Shown: in pieces, positions 1-11,480 of the stretch | Position numbering within the stretch: position 1 is the first letter of the stretch | How the letters are laid out: each line of letters starts with the position of its first letter | Origin: Glebionis coronaria | Taxonomy: Eukaryota > Streptophyta > Magnoliopsida > Asterales > Asteraceae | Assembly: GCA_025667525.1 (NCBI GenBank) | Contig: CM046876.1 | Location: forward strand, 565,065,469 to 565,129,468 | DNA: 64,000 bases | Reading direction: 5' to 3' | The notes under the pieces: model-generated | Database searches by the model: none | What the model was told of the DNA's origin: nothing | The model's input: only the letters and a program-made list of their open reading frames with translations | Made by a program: the position numbers and the translations under genes

Positions 1-459
1 CACGCAAAGTTTGTAGAAGAGGTAGTGGCTCGTGCTAGAGGGCTTCCCCTGGTTTTAAAGGTTTGGAGTCGTCATTTTCAACAATATAAAGAGCACTTGC
101 CTGCTGCACTCAAGACGCTAAAACATATTCCTCATGGTGATGTTCAGAAGCAGCTTCAGATGAGTTATGATTCACTTAGTGCGGAGAGTAAGAATTTATT
201 TCTGGATATTGCTTGTTTCTTTTACGGAATGGATTTAATCTTCAAAGTATTAAAAGATGAATACTTGGGCGTAGATTACGAAATTGAAAAGCTAGCTCAT
301 AAGTTTCTAGTTGAAAACAACGGAAAAGCGGTGTGGTTGTCTCATGTGATTAAGGAAATGGGGCATGAAGTGGTTCGCCAAGAAAATCCTGAAGAGCCTG
401 GACGACGTACTAGATTGATGGGTCGCAGGGACGTTGTTCGCGTATTGAGAGATTGTTCG
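1..459 (+). CDS. TNL resistance-type gene, exon encoding the end of NB-ARC (5' end outside window)
   Basis: Intracellular immune receptor of the plant TIR-NBS-LRR class. The reading frame is open from base 1 and covers 153 codons. Seen: a GLPL motif (GLPLVLK, residues 14-20), the TNL-typical LFLDIACFF (about residues 66-74), and the ARC2 end with EMGHEVVRQENPEEPGRR. In the family this exon ends NB-ARC. The position that normally reads MHD before the (I/L)xEMG stretch here reads LSH, so the nucleotide-sensing MHD motif is not conserved. The exon closes at RDCS with a GT donor at 460-461. It joins in phase 0 to the acceptor at 549-550, restoring the common RDxSGT sequence. The intron is 91 bp. 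TIR domain, P-loop and kinase-2 would lie upstream of the window. TNL class rests on the FLDIACFF and C-JID signatures, since no TIR is visible. Confidence 0.88.
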
Positions 460-550
460 GTATAATATCTCTAAGATTAAGATATAAAATATCATTTCAT
501 TTCAACACCTACATAGTTTATTGACGTACATTAAATATAACTCTCTCCAG

Positions 551-919
551 GGAACACATTCAGTTAGAAGCATCCGGTTGGACTACGACAGTGACTATGA
601 CAGTAACAACGACAGTGATGATTACAGTAACAACGACAGTGACGACGACAGTGGCCAGATGGAAGAGGAGGCAACTGTTCATTTAAAGGCGTTCAAAGAG
701 ATGAGTAATCTGAGATTCATTAAATTGACTAATCGTAACCTACACTGGTCGTGTTCTTCAAATGATGATGACATGTCAGCTTGCTTCTCTTTCAATCAAT
801 TGAAATACTTGGAATGTTATTACTTCCCTTGCAAAAGTCTTGACAACATTGATATGGCCAACGTGGTGGTTATTGAATTGCCTTGGAGCAAATTGGAAAA
901 ACTTTGGGAAGGATCCAAG
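551..919 (+). CDS. TNL resistance-type gene, exon for NB-ARC/LRR linker and first LRRs
   Basis: Second visible exon, 123 codons, phase 0 at both ends (acceptor CAG at 548-550, donor GTAAG at 920-924). It starts GTHSVRSIRL, the usual first strand after NB-ARC in TNLs. It continues into the conserved HLKAFKEMSNLRFIKL and, near the end, VVIELPWSKLEKLWEGSK, which are canonical first LRRs. Odd feature: between IRLDY and QMEEEATVHL lies a run of about 24 residues made almost only of D, S, N and Y. It is encoded by imperfect repeats of the GACAGTGAC type at about 575-655. This acidic insert is not a usual TNL feature; it may be a solvent-exposed loop or a recent repeat expansion. Confidence 0.87.
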
Positions 920-1257
920 GTAAGATCATTTTCATTTCTCATATTTGTTACTTGGTGACATGTAGAACTATAACAAACTACTATACACACATTCATTTTA
1001 TCACGAGTTTTGCAGATATTAAAATATAGTATCAAATTGCTCTAAAAGAGCAATAATTAATTGACAAGATATATAAACTTAAAAAAACACATTACATAAT
1101 ATATAGTTTGGTAATATACGACATGTAACAAATAACATACATGATATGTTTGATTATGAAATTATCATCTTAAAATAGTAACTATAATGTTTTACTCAAT
1201 TATAGTAAAGGTAAATGTTATAAATACACAACTTACTCTTCAAACATGTCCATTATA

Positions 1258-1454
1258 TAACCATCTCGCTTAGCTCAGTTGACGAACTAAGTGTTTTCTT
1301 TGGGGGAGGATTCCTGGAGGTCTTAGGTTCAAGACCTGCAAAGGTCTTTCAGGCGAAACTGATAAGGAGTCTTAACATAACTAGACATTCTTCCGCTTGG
1401 ATGTCATTGCAAGGCTCGACCCACTAACCACTAACATTTGCCGTTCTAAAAAAG
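1258..1454 (+). mobile_element. tRNA-derived SINE with 15 bp target-site duplication
   Basis: Pol III promoter boxes are visible: A box TAGCTCAGTTG at 1271-1281 and B box GGTTCAAGACC at 1326-1336. The body is about 197 bp and ends in TCTAAAAAAG. The flanks AACATGTCCATTATA (1243-1257) and AACATGTCCTTTATA (1455-1469) are a 15 bp TSD with one mismatch. Removing the SINE and one TSD restores the left arm of the surrounding long-TIR element. It is not a tRNA gene, because no cloverleaf folds around the boxes. Confidence 0.82.
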
Positions 1455-1490
1455 AACATGTCCTTTATACTCAATGAACAATTTTATGTC

Positions 1491-1922
1491 TGTGGAAACC
1501 ATTATTCATGGATCGATTAAGCTTACTAGGATAACCAACATTCATATGTAACAAACATAGCGGAATTACAACATTGATTATGAACAAGGTGTTTCTTTTC
1601 CAACGATTACTTGTATTAAACGATTAAAACAAATAACCCTAGACGTGTTTACAAGAGCACACACGTCTAGAACACACGACACATGCTTTATGACTACATT
1701 GTGAATAATGAGATAATAATTCACGTACGGTGTATGTGTTTATATACTACACATACCCCTTCTTACAAGAAATCTAATTACAGTAGAACTCCCTCCATCT
1801 TTTGCTAATAAGTCTTCCTTGTTGTATGAAAAGGCTTCATATTCTTGTAAATCTTGATATTTGCATATAAATCCTTCTTGTTTCATTATTCTTGTTTTGT
1901 CTCATCAAATTAAGTCCCAACA
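1491..1922. mobile_element. Solo LTR, 432 bp, with 5 bp TSD
   Basis: The sequence begins TGTGGAAACC, ends GTCCCAACA (TG...CA), and is flanked by perfect ATGTC repeats at 1486-1490 and 1923-1927. Excising it with one TSD copy joins TTTTATGTC to CGAAATACA, exactly the order seen in the opposite arm of the host element. Short length and termini suggest Ty1/copia. No internal region is present, so it is a product of LTR-LTR recombination. Clade unknown. Confidence 0.85.
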
Positions 1923-3176
1923 ATGTCCGAAATACATACTTGACGGGAGATTTTACCCTTGACTTAACGAAAATACCAGTTATCGTTAGTATTTTCGTTA
2001 ACTTAGAATTTAGTTTGACATTTTTAGTCATTTTTTAACTTTTCATCCTTTAGTTAACATCATCATCTTCATCATGTTCATCATCTTCACCATCTTCATC
2101 ATATTCTCATATCCAAAATGCAAATTCCCATATCCAAAACAAGAACAACAATGTCCATATAGTGACTGCTGTTAGATTTCAGTGATACAATCAATACACA
2201 AGTGGGTATTCCAAGTAATAAGCAGAAAAAGATTAGCCAATTTACAAGTTGACTTTCACTAAGATTCAACAGTTACATATTTCCAACCCATTAAATGATG
2301 GGATCACTAGACGTTTATAAGGTTCAGCTTGGGATAGTGAAACATTATGTTGAACAAATTCGATGAACCACACGAGAAAATGATTGAACCATCAAGTCAT
2401 CAAACCACAGCTTAAAAAAGAGATTTAACCAAACGGGGTTTTTAGCAAGTACACACCTTTTTTCGATCCTAAGATATAGTAGCAAGAAGGAAGAAGAACT
2501 ACACCTTTTTTCGATCATGGTTTAGCCAATGCATAAGTAGGTACTTGGTTAACAGAATATTTAACCTGGAAAAATTCATCACAAGTCAAATTCTATAACA
2601 TACCAGTAATTCACATGTAAGCTCACCACCCACAATGATAGTTAAAAGTTGATCTACAGGGTTCAAGTAGGACGTTTTGACTTGTTTCTTTTGGTATCAG
2701 ATTGTCTATGGTTCTGCAAGCTGCGGGTCATGTGAACTGGTTTGAATCGTGCTATAACTTGCTGATGAGAAGTCTAATATTAGAGAATCTGGTTTTATGG
2801 ATCCATCTGCATCTGCTTATGTATCCTTTGACTGGATATGGTGGTGATTATGAGAAATACATAAAGAATGAGCATCAATGGTCTAATGGTCGGTGGCGGA
2901 TGCCTCTAAAATTTAGTTTGGATTGGATTTGGATTTTGGATCTTGGATCTGGAAATTTAGAGTTTGAGTTGTTGTTGATGATGTTAGCTAAGGGGACTAA
3001 AAATGTAAAACTATATTCTAAGTTAACGAAAATACTAACGGTAACTGGTATTTTCGTTAAGTCAAAGGTAAAATCTCCAATCAAGTATGTATTTCGGACA
3101 TAAAATTGTTCAGCGGGTATAATGGACATGTTTGAAGAGTACGTTGTGTATTTATTACATTTACCCTTATGTTAAA

Positions 3177-6100
3177 TAGTGAAAGTAAATGGATGATTTT
3201 TTATGAATTATATTTTTATTTTCGACTCGTCACCGAGTTGTTTAATATAAACGCTCAACATATACTCAAACAATCAATTTCAACAATTATCTTTTTTCAT
3301 CTAACAAAAAACCTCACTTTTATCATTTAAACAAAAATCATAAATCGTTAATTGTTACACAAAACAAAACATATTATTGCGACGAGATTAAATATGATTC
3401 GTGATACGTCCACGAATCATGTATGATTTTCTCAAAAAAAAATTCGAAAGTTTATACATATGTCCCTTGATAGAAAAGTGTCTTAATTCTCATTGAAATG
3501 GTTTATTTTTTGTCGCTTCATAATTTATCGTTTATTAGATATTTTTGTTTTTAAAAGAGATGAAAAGTGAGTTTTTAGAACACCTGAGTAAATATAACTA
3601 GTTGATTGAGTTTATTTTAAATTAAGAGTTTATATTAATCTCAACTCGTCTTCACCAATTTATAATATTAAACTTGAAAACATGAGTGCGCACACACGAA
3701 CAATTAAAAAATAAACTTAGATAAGAAAAACGTGAAAAAACCCTATTACTTTACATTTAAGATGCACTTACAAAAATATACATGTTTCGTCCCAAAATTA
3801 TTGTCCACGGACAAAAAATACATAGCTTAGGAAAACTTTATTAATTAATGCTTTAATTTCTACGAAAGCAGAAAAACGAAAATTTTACCCTTTGATAATT
3901 AATTAATATTTTTTTTATTTATGTAAATATCAATTTGGGCTAAGGTCAATATAGTAAAGTTAAACAAACGTAACTATTATTTTTAGAAATAGGCCATATT
4001 TAAAGACAACCAAAAAAAATGAACGATAATTTTAAAACAAAAATACTACTAGTATTTTTTTCCATTTGACTCTGTATGGTTAAAACTTGATTACTTTTTA
4101 GATCTAATCAATTTAAAAAACATTATATTGCTATTCAGTTTTTTAGCCACATATTTTGATTTTGTGCTTTTATGAGTCTATGATTTATGTAACTCTTTAT
4201 GATTTGATGGATATAACGGTATTGGTCCAAACTTTAGATTCAATCCTATTTTAGTTGACTCGTAATACTTTTGGTCCCAAATGTTTAATTGACTAACTTT
4301 TATTCCTAAGTTTATATAAAATGACTAAAACTCGCTCGTTATTATTAAAATACTAAATAAAATAAATAAATAATAATAATAATTTTAATAAATAAATAAT
4401 ATATATATATATTTATTACTAATAATAATATTTATTATTAATAAATAAATAAATAAATAATAAATAAATAATTTTTTAATAATAATAAAAATATATTATT
4501 ATAATAAAAAACTAATAATAATAAAAATAATGAGTAAAATATACTAATAATAATATTATTATTGTTATCATCGAATGATGATTTCCAAATCATAAACACA
4601 CCAAACAAAATGTGCAACACCTCCTAAAATCACAATCTCAAATTAAAATTGCGAGCCATATTCCTCGTGTTTTTATACAACTTCTTCAATTTTTTTCAAA
4701 TTTAACAAATAAATTTATTCACAATTCCAAACCAATACAAATCCACAACAATACAAACTCTAACTAAAATTTTTAGATCTAACAAAGAATAGTTAGCAAA
4801 ATCTTTAGTGAACCATAACCCAGATTGGACCTGTTGATCCGGTTCAATATTACGAGTTGTACATAGTACATTAAGAGTATAGCATGTCATCGACAAATAA
4901 AGGTTTCTTGTTTAACGATTTTTTGACTTTACTTTTTTTATGAGTATAGTAAGATTTTATATAAATGATTGTCATAGAGATTTTGTTTGACACATTTTAT
5001 CCATCAAACATTCTCTCTAAAGGTATATAATTTTTAAGAATCAAGTTTGTATACATATATTAATTAAAAATTGAAAAACGAAATTAAATCAAAACAAAAC
5101 TAATTAATTATAAATTATGATTTTATAAAATATATTAAATAAAAATTATTTTAAAAATATAATAAAATTAAAATATATTAATCAAATAAAAAAGTATAAA
5201 CAAAATTACATTTAAACTCAGTTCGCCGATAAAGTTGAATCTATCCAAAAAATAGTTACGGGGTTGTTAGAATTATATAGAGTTATCGTAAATTATAACT
5301 AAGTTACTCTTTTTTTCCTAAAATTATTGTCCCATGACAAAAATACACTGTTTAAGAAAATTGTATTTATTTCAGTTTTTTTTCTTTTTCTTTTTAACAG
5401 AATGACACTTTTAGCTTTAACTAATTAATTAAATTATTTTTTAAAATTTGTAATAAGGATTTGAAGCAAGACTAATATAGTAACTTTGATCAAATTTTCT
5501 ATTTATTCTTAATACTTGACAATTAAATTAAAACATTTAAAACAGAAATGTAGGATATAAATTTAAGACGAAACAAGCAAATTTTATTGTATTTGAAATT
5601 ATAGCGGGTAAACATCAGAAATACATCACATTTATGTTTATAGAGTTATGAACTGACAAGAAGATTATCTAAAATGAAGAGGATGAAAAAAACAACAATC
5701 ATGCATTTCAGATGCACTTACAAAATAGATGCATCTCTCTAAAAATTTTCTACCCAATTTAAAATGTGTGATTAGAAACTCCTTATTCTCTTAATTTATT
5801 TTTCTTCTTATTAGATCCCTACTCTGTGTTTATAGTTTGTAACTTTTTAGAAATATGATAATAGCAAAAAGCAAATGGCAACTATTGATCACAACCAAAC
5901 GTTCCAATTATCCATGTTGGCACGCATAATCTAAAAGCATCCACTATGAGAGGTCCAATAATAGATCTAAAAAGTTTGAAGATGATTATATATTATATCT
6001 GTACTACTTTATAATGAATTCATCTCATTCTAAAAATAGAAATCTTAAAAAATTAAGCCTACAACATTTATTTAATAAGAAACTTATATAAGTAATTATA

Positions 6101-6872
6101 AATGTTCACATATACGATTTCGAATTTAGTCCCTATTTAATTAAACATTTATTCACCATTAAAAATGATAGTAACATACTTTGATCAATGTATATGTTTT
6201 ATAAAAGTCAATTCGTAACGTTCCATCTCAATATTTAAATACCATAAACAACCATTCAAAATTTTAAGAGCACATTAGGATCTTTATTTGTAACGGCCCA
6301 TAAATACTATATAAAACCCCATCGACCTTACTAGCAAATAAACACCAACAACAAATAAACATAACAATTTTCGGATTGTTATTCATACGATTCTCGGCGT
6401 TTTCAATGTCTGGGTGTAAATTATTTGTCATATGTTCATACGCAAATGTAAACGTTCAACCGATCAATGACGATGCGTATATTCATATTGTTCTCTACCT
6501 TGTCAAGATAGTATTTCGTCATCGGTTCATGCACAAATATTTAAGTTGAGTCTAACAGTATTTTTTTATGATTTGCGTAAGCATTGATGTGTTCAATGTA
6601 GCTTAACTCGATCTATATGAGGAAATCAACTTTTTGTATTAATCTTTATCAACTACATGTATATCATGCCAAAAATCTAATAACATTCCTTATAGTTTAA
6701 AAATGCTATTTGTGTTTAACTTTAATTCGGACTTATTTTTTTATTTAAGTATAAAATAGTTTACATTGCTATTCATTATAGTTATTTTATTTGAAAGTTA
6801 TTATTTATTCATAAATTATTGTAAGGAAAAACGTATAAACGAAAACATTTGCTCGCTACAAAATTAGTCACT
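3177..6872. other. AT-rich intronic DNA, no gene seen
   Basis: About 3.7 kb of AT-rich sequence in the TNL intron. ORFs here are short and low-complexity. 4360-4580 is an (AAT/ATT)n-type microsatellite that produces a spurious 60-codon ORF. A TATA-like ACTATATAAAA lies at about 6308-6318 but no ORF follows it. The last part probably belongs to the Helitron ending at 6909, whose 5' end I could not place. Confidence 0.6.
4362..4520. repeat. AT/AAT microsatellite
   Basis: Long runs of AATAAATAAT, ATATATAT and TAATAATA units with no other composition; simple-sequence repeat. Confidence 0.8.
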
Positions 6873-6909
6873 GGGTACCCGCAGCCGCGTTGCGCGGGTA
6901 CCCTGCTAG
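6873..6909 (+). mobile_element. Helitron 3' terminus (+ strand)
   Basis: A perfect 10 bp stem (GGGTACCCGC at 6873-6882 with GCGGGTACCC at 6894-6903) with an 11 nt loop lies 2 nt before CTAG (6906-6909), followed by T. A GC-rich hairpin close to a CTAG/CTRR end is the hallmark of plant Helitron 3' ends. The body should lie to the left. No transposase (RepHel) was seen, so it is non-autonomous or truncated. Confidence 0.7.
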
Positions 6910-7398
6910 TTAATCATAATGGAGTTTCACTTTAATCCTATGTGGCATGAAGAGATCCTAAATCTTAGACATTTTTATAATTTAATGCATGTATTGTATG
7001 AAACAATTATAAAGCTTTAAAAAATTTATACCATAGTAAAAATAAGTTTTTAATTCAAAAAGTATAAAACTTGTTGATGTGACATGAAAATTTTAATTCA
7101 TAAGAGTTTATAATATTTTACCATAGTGAATGCTCTAATTCTTATCTCTTAGACTATTTTCTTTCTTTAACAATCGTCTATTCCACCCATTGAAGATAAA
7201 ATCACACGCCTAAACTAACCCAACTCTCTGATAAAGTCGTGACGACATAACTGGAAAAGTTTGTAGCAACGGATAAGCTGGTCGTGGAGGAGGTTGTGAT
7301 AGATCAAGAAAAACTATGCACATATCTTTCCATAAAAAGAAGGTAGGGATGTCTGAATTTTTAGACTTTTTGTTTATGAAAAAGTCTCAAATGCTTTA

Positions 7399-7631
7399 CT
7401 CTCTCCGTCTCAATTTACTTGTCCATTATTGATTTTTTTATTCAACTTTGACCGTAGATTATTATTTTTGTGTTATATAATACTTGATTAAAATTATATC
7501 AATGAAAATACATTTAAAACTCAATTCATACATATATTTTGCGTTAGACATTATATAAAACACAAAAAATAATTTACAATCAAAGTTGAATAAATAATCA
7601 ATAGTTGACAAATAAGTTAGGACAAAGTCAG
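7399..7631. mobile_element. Stowaway-type (Tc1/mariner) MITE
   Basis: Starts CTCTCTCCGTCTCAATTTAC and ends GGACAAAGTCAG, flanked by TA at 7397-7398 and 7632-7633. The two ends are long imperfect inverted repeats; both carry TTGTC, ATTGATT and TTATTCAACTTTGA blocks. The CTCCGTCTCAATTTA terminus and TA duplication are typical of Stowaway MITEs. 233 bp, non-coding. Confidence 0.8.
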
Positions 7632-7746
7632 TATTATATAGTAAGATAAGATAAGATAGTAAGATAGATTAATATTTTAATAATAAAATTTTACGCAAAA
7701 TTGTTGGATGCCTAATGATTTGTGACTAAAAATAATCTAAATGTAA

Positions 7747-8085
7747 GGATGAGCACGGAACCTGTCCCGTCTCGAACCCGTCCCGAATTTATGGTACCAA
7801 ATATTTCCCTAAAATAAATTAATGGTACCGGTACCATACCGAACGGATTTCGGGAATCGGTACAGGTACGGGTATCCGTACCGGTACCGGAAAATCATGT
7901 TTTCCCCGTTTGGTTTCAGAAACTTCCTGATTTGGTACCGGTCCCGTCCCGAATTAGTGGTCCCGAATTTTTTCTCACCTTATTTTGTAGTCCCGATACC
8001 GTACCGAACGAGATTCAAGTATAGAAATCGATACAGTTCCGGTACGATTTCGGTTTGATTCCAGAATTCGGAACAAAATGCTTGT
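7747..8085. repeat. GGTACCGG-rich palindromic repeat element
   Basis: A GC-richer patch with many copies of GGTACCGG, CCGTACCG and GTCCCGAA in both orientations, starting near GATGAGCACGGAACC and ending near CTTGTCCCTGTC. It is highly self-complementary. The ends are only weakly inverted and no clear TSD was found, so the class is open (MITE-like). The 78-codon ORF inside is a product of the repeat. Confidence 0.5.
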
Positions 8086-9630
8086 CCCTGTCTAAATATA
8101 AATTGGTCTCTGATTCAGAGACTTATCTTCATACTTCTTTAGAGATGAAAAGTACGTCCTTTTACTCATTGACCTCATTGACGTCATTTTAATAAATAAA
8201 GTCTGTGAACAAAAGAAGATCAAGATCAGTCATATCTAACAACGTCTACATGAAAAGACATTCTAAATTTCTAACATATGATACTTGAAAAAATATTTAT
8301 ATATAAAATGATATATATGTGAGAACATTGGCCAACTAAAAAAATGAGAGATAAATTAAAAAATTTAGGGTCGAATTTAGACATGTACAACATAAACGAC
8401 ATCACATGATCTCCAATTATTAGAAGCCTTCGATTTTTAAAACTTCACTATTAGTATATACTTATTTTTGGATGATTTTAACATCATTGAAAGATGATTT
8501 AGGATATAAAAATATAAGATCTTTATTAGAGAAAAAAACAAAAATGTTTAATCATGTGTTTTAATGGCGAAAAAAAAATATAGGTCTTAGACTTGGTGAA
8601 GAAGATAACCAGAATGTTGAATAAGACGTTTTAAGAGGGCACGATATGACCACGTCGTGCTTCGGCGTTGCCCAACGTTTGCCGACGTGACCACACCGAC
8701 GAAAGCTGCGTCGAAGACGCTGTGGCCCACAACCACACGCGTCGTTTGGTTTAAAATTTTACAAAAAACCCTATTTTAACTTACAAAACACCCCCTTTTC
8801 TAATAAAACATACCAAACACCCCCTTAACGACTAGTGTTAATTTTAAAACAAATTTGAATTTTTTTTTTTGAAAAAAACTAGCAGCCAACGGCTATTTTT
8901 AATTTTTTTTTTGTTCTTAAAAAACACAATAGCCAAAGGCTACTTTAAAAAATTATGAATTTAAATGTTTTAAGTATGAAATAAATGTTTTAATTTTCGA
9001 ATAAAAATTGTTTACGTTTACGTTTTTATATACGTTTTTAATTTACGAACTTAAATAATTAAAATGAAAATAAAATAGGGTTTAAATTTTAAGTTTTATG
9101 TATGTTTTTTATTTGAATGAATAAAGTAAGTTATGTTTTAAATTAATTAATTTTAAGAGTAATTTATGAAAATAAGTGGAAAATTTGGTGTGACGTGTGG
9201 AAATGGTATGACCATAAGATAGGTTTTTTTGTGTGGATGTGAAAGTAAAAAAACTGACGTAATATGATGTTTTTTGGTATGATAATTTGATTACTCCCTT
9301 TACACTAACCGCGGCCCTAATTTTTCAATTACCTTTTAACTTCACTAGTTTCTTAAAAGTTCAATTCCATCCCTCTTGCCTTTACAATTCTTTTATTTCA
9401 ATCATTTTGCTTATTTTTCATTTGTAATGCCAAATTTGAGAACAAAACTATTTCTTAAGCGCGAAACGTGTCTTACAAAATTTTGTCTTTCCTTTGATTT
9501 ATTTTACGGCATGCAATACTTTAATGTTTACATGTTGTAAAATGTTTAGAATACACGATGGTCACATCTAGAAAAAAGGGAAGATGTATTTGTATAAAAA
9601 TATGGTTGGAAATTTGTTTAATAGATATAA
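8086..9630. other. Intronic DNA with one GC-rich patch, no gene seen
   Basis: Mostly AT-rich. 8630-8750 is a GC-rich stretch with several CGTCG/GACG motifs, no ORF and no recognised repeat. Nothing else supportable. Confidence 0.5.
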
Positions 9631-9660
9631 CTAGGATTGATGCCCGCGCGTTGCCGCGGG
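9631..9660 (-). mobile_element. Helitron 3' terminus (minus strand)
   Basis: Read on the minus strand, a CCCGCG...CGCGGG hairpin (9643-9648 with 9655-9660) is followed by about 8 nt and CTAG (9631-9634), then T. The element body therefore lies to the right. Its 5' end was not located. Confidence 0.65.
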
Positions 9661-10176
9661 TTAGATATAAAAGAAGTTGATATAATAAGAATCAATAAAA
9701 GTCAAGAAGCGATATATAATGAACAAGCGTTTGAAACGGGCAGATAGTCACATAAGTTTTAGAAACCGGAGGCCTACTGTGCATATAGAAAAATATTTGG
9801 AGCTATTACTTTGCAATCCAAGTACAACTTTCAAAGTTATTCACAAATTACTAAATAATTAGAGATCCAAGAAAAAATGAACAAATAAAGGTAAATGGAC
9901 AATACTGCCACTCCCTACAAAATACAATCATCTCATAGTTTAACTGTGACATTTTTCAAGAAAGGCAAGACTTGGGAAAGGGAAGAAAACGAAAAAGGCT
10001 GTTGTGTTTTAATATTTGCAGATGAAGTGTATAACTAAAGAAAAGAGATATTATTGTAACGAAGTAGTAGTATGCAATTGACAATAATAATATGCAACAT
10101 AAAAATAAACACCATATCAACGAACCGTATTAATTAGCAATAAATATAAATTGTATAACACAAATAGTAACAGGTT

Positions 10177-11480
10177 TTAACACTTTAGTGTCACGTGACT
10201 TTCACCCACTTTAATCTGTTGTCCACAATTTAAAGCAGCTGAATCGAAATCTATGTGTGGAGCCTTCGTATCTTATGGATGAAGGTTAATGGTAGCTTTG
10301 GTCTTATATCCAGCTACAAGGACATCGTTTGCAACCCCCGTTATTTCTTCGCTTCTTCGCGCCTAGTCCATCGCCTCTTTACACCAGAATTTGTGACTAA
10401 TTTATTTAGCAAGGGTTCCCCGTCTACAATCAGAAAAATAAGTTAAAATGACAGTTATATCTGTTCTTAATTTCGTCGAAATAAATGGACAAAACATACC
10501 TCTATCCAATTTTGAGCAACCTCCAATTTGGGCTTCTTTTATGATTAACCATTTGGATAAATCATTCTTCTTGTATCTAAGGTCGTAACTCGATGGTGGA
10601 TAATCTCAAGTCACCAAAGAGTCTCCCCATCTTTCAAAGCAGCACCCGTGTTTCCCACAGTTTGGGGATAATCATTTTGGAGTGATGGAAGTACCCGTAA
10701 TAGGTATATGCACGAAGTATCCACTGTCCTTGGCAATGGTACTGAGGCTGCGCTTTGTAATGGTGTTTGACCATGCAAAGACGTGTGAACTGGCATCTAT
10801 AGATATGATCTTATGTTAAAACAATAAAGATGTATGGTCTGCATAACATTTACTTTCAAATAAATGCAGCTGGTTCCTACCGTCTACAAAATAGTGTCAG
10901 ATCAAAGATTTTAAGATACCAAGTTTAAGCCATCTAACAGTGCCAAATCCAAGATAGCAGACTGTTTTTAACCCACTGCTGAAGCAGGCACTGATCTAAA
11001 ACGGAAAATTGGTTAATAAACGGGACTAAAGTGGACTATTTGAAATAGCGCACTATTTTGATTTTTTCCTAAAAACTCGTTGAGCTCCTACTGTTGCCAA
11101 ACCAATGTGAAATCCACCCCTGGAATCGTGTGACCAATAATAGCAGCTGTAGTTAAAGCATTAATAATAATAATAACAATAACAAAAGGCAAGCACCTTC
11201 AAAACCATAATAATATGTGTCATCTTTCTCATTATCTAAATCCGCAACGTCCGCGTGTCACATATATTTTTATACTAACAATCTTTAACAAATACGATAC
11301 AAAGTTTTAATCTTTAACATTCAAATATTTTGAAAACAAGATACCTTAAATCTTGGATACCGATATTCATCTTTACTTGTGTTGATGAAAGCCACAACGT
11401 CTATCCCCCTTCTGAAGCTCATAGACGTGGAACACATCGCACGCATCCGCCAACACCTCGACATCGTACGTGTACTTCAA
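10177..11480 (-). pseudogene. Protein-like fragments, possibly exons captured by a Helitron
   Basis: Several short minus-strand stretches read like coding exons but are not joined into a gene. About 10333-10177 gives about 50 codons with one internal stop (segment HIDFDSAALNCG, end HVTLKC). 10797-10670 contains SSHVFAWSNTITKRS and YFVHIPITGT. 10995-10913 follows a TTTTAG acceptor-like site and contains GLKTVCYLGFGTVRW. 11165-11088 contains TAAIIGHTIPGVDF. 11480-11385 contains YTYDVEVLADACDVFHVY. I recognise no family. Position between outward-facing Helitron ends at 9631 and 12918 suggests captured gene pieces. Chance ORFs remain possible. Confidence 0.35.

Larger units (their letters stand above)
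1210..3166. mobile_element. Long-TIR (MULE-like or foldback) DNA element carrying two nested insertions
   Basis: The left arm from 1210 (GGTAAATGTTATAAATACAC) is the reverse complement of the right arm ending near 3166. Homology continues inward: 1918-2035 matches the reverse complement of about 3000-3110, including the TTAACGAAAATAC block. After removal of the SINE and solo LTR the arms align continuously for about 300 bp. Flanks TTATAGTAAA (1200-1209) and TTATGTTAAA (3167-3176) match at 8 of 10 positions, a possible decayed 9-10 bp TSD as in Mutator-like elements. The centre (2040-3000) has no recognisable transposase. A 133-codon + strand ORF at 2702-3103 runs into the right arm and is not convincing as a gene. 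Original length would be about 1.3 kb. Confidence 0.65.

Noticed and set aside
1271..1336. Possible tRNA gene (A and B boxes)
   Set aside because: No cloverleaf or acceptor stem; TSD and tail show a SINE.
2702..3103. 133-codon + strand ORF
   Set aside because: Runs into the terminal inverted repeat of a DNA element, has no domain, and its end is repeat sequence.
7822..8058. 78-codon ORF rich in Arg, Tyr and Pro
   Set aside because: Produced by the GGTACCGG palindromic repeat.
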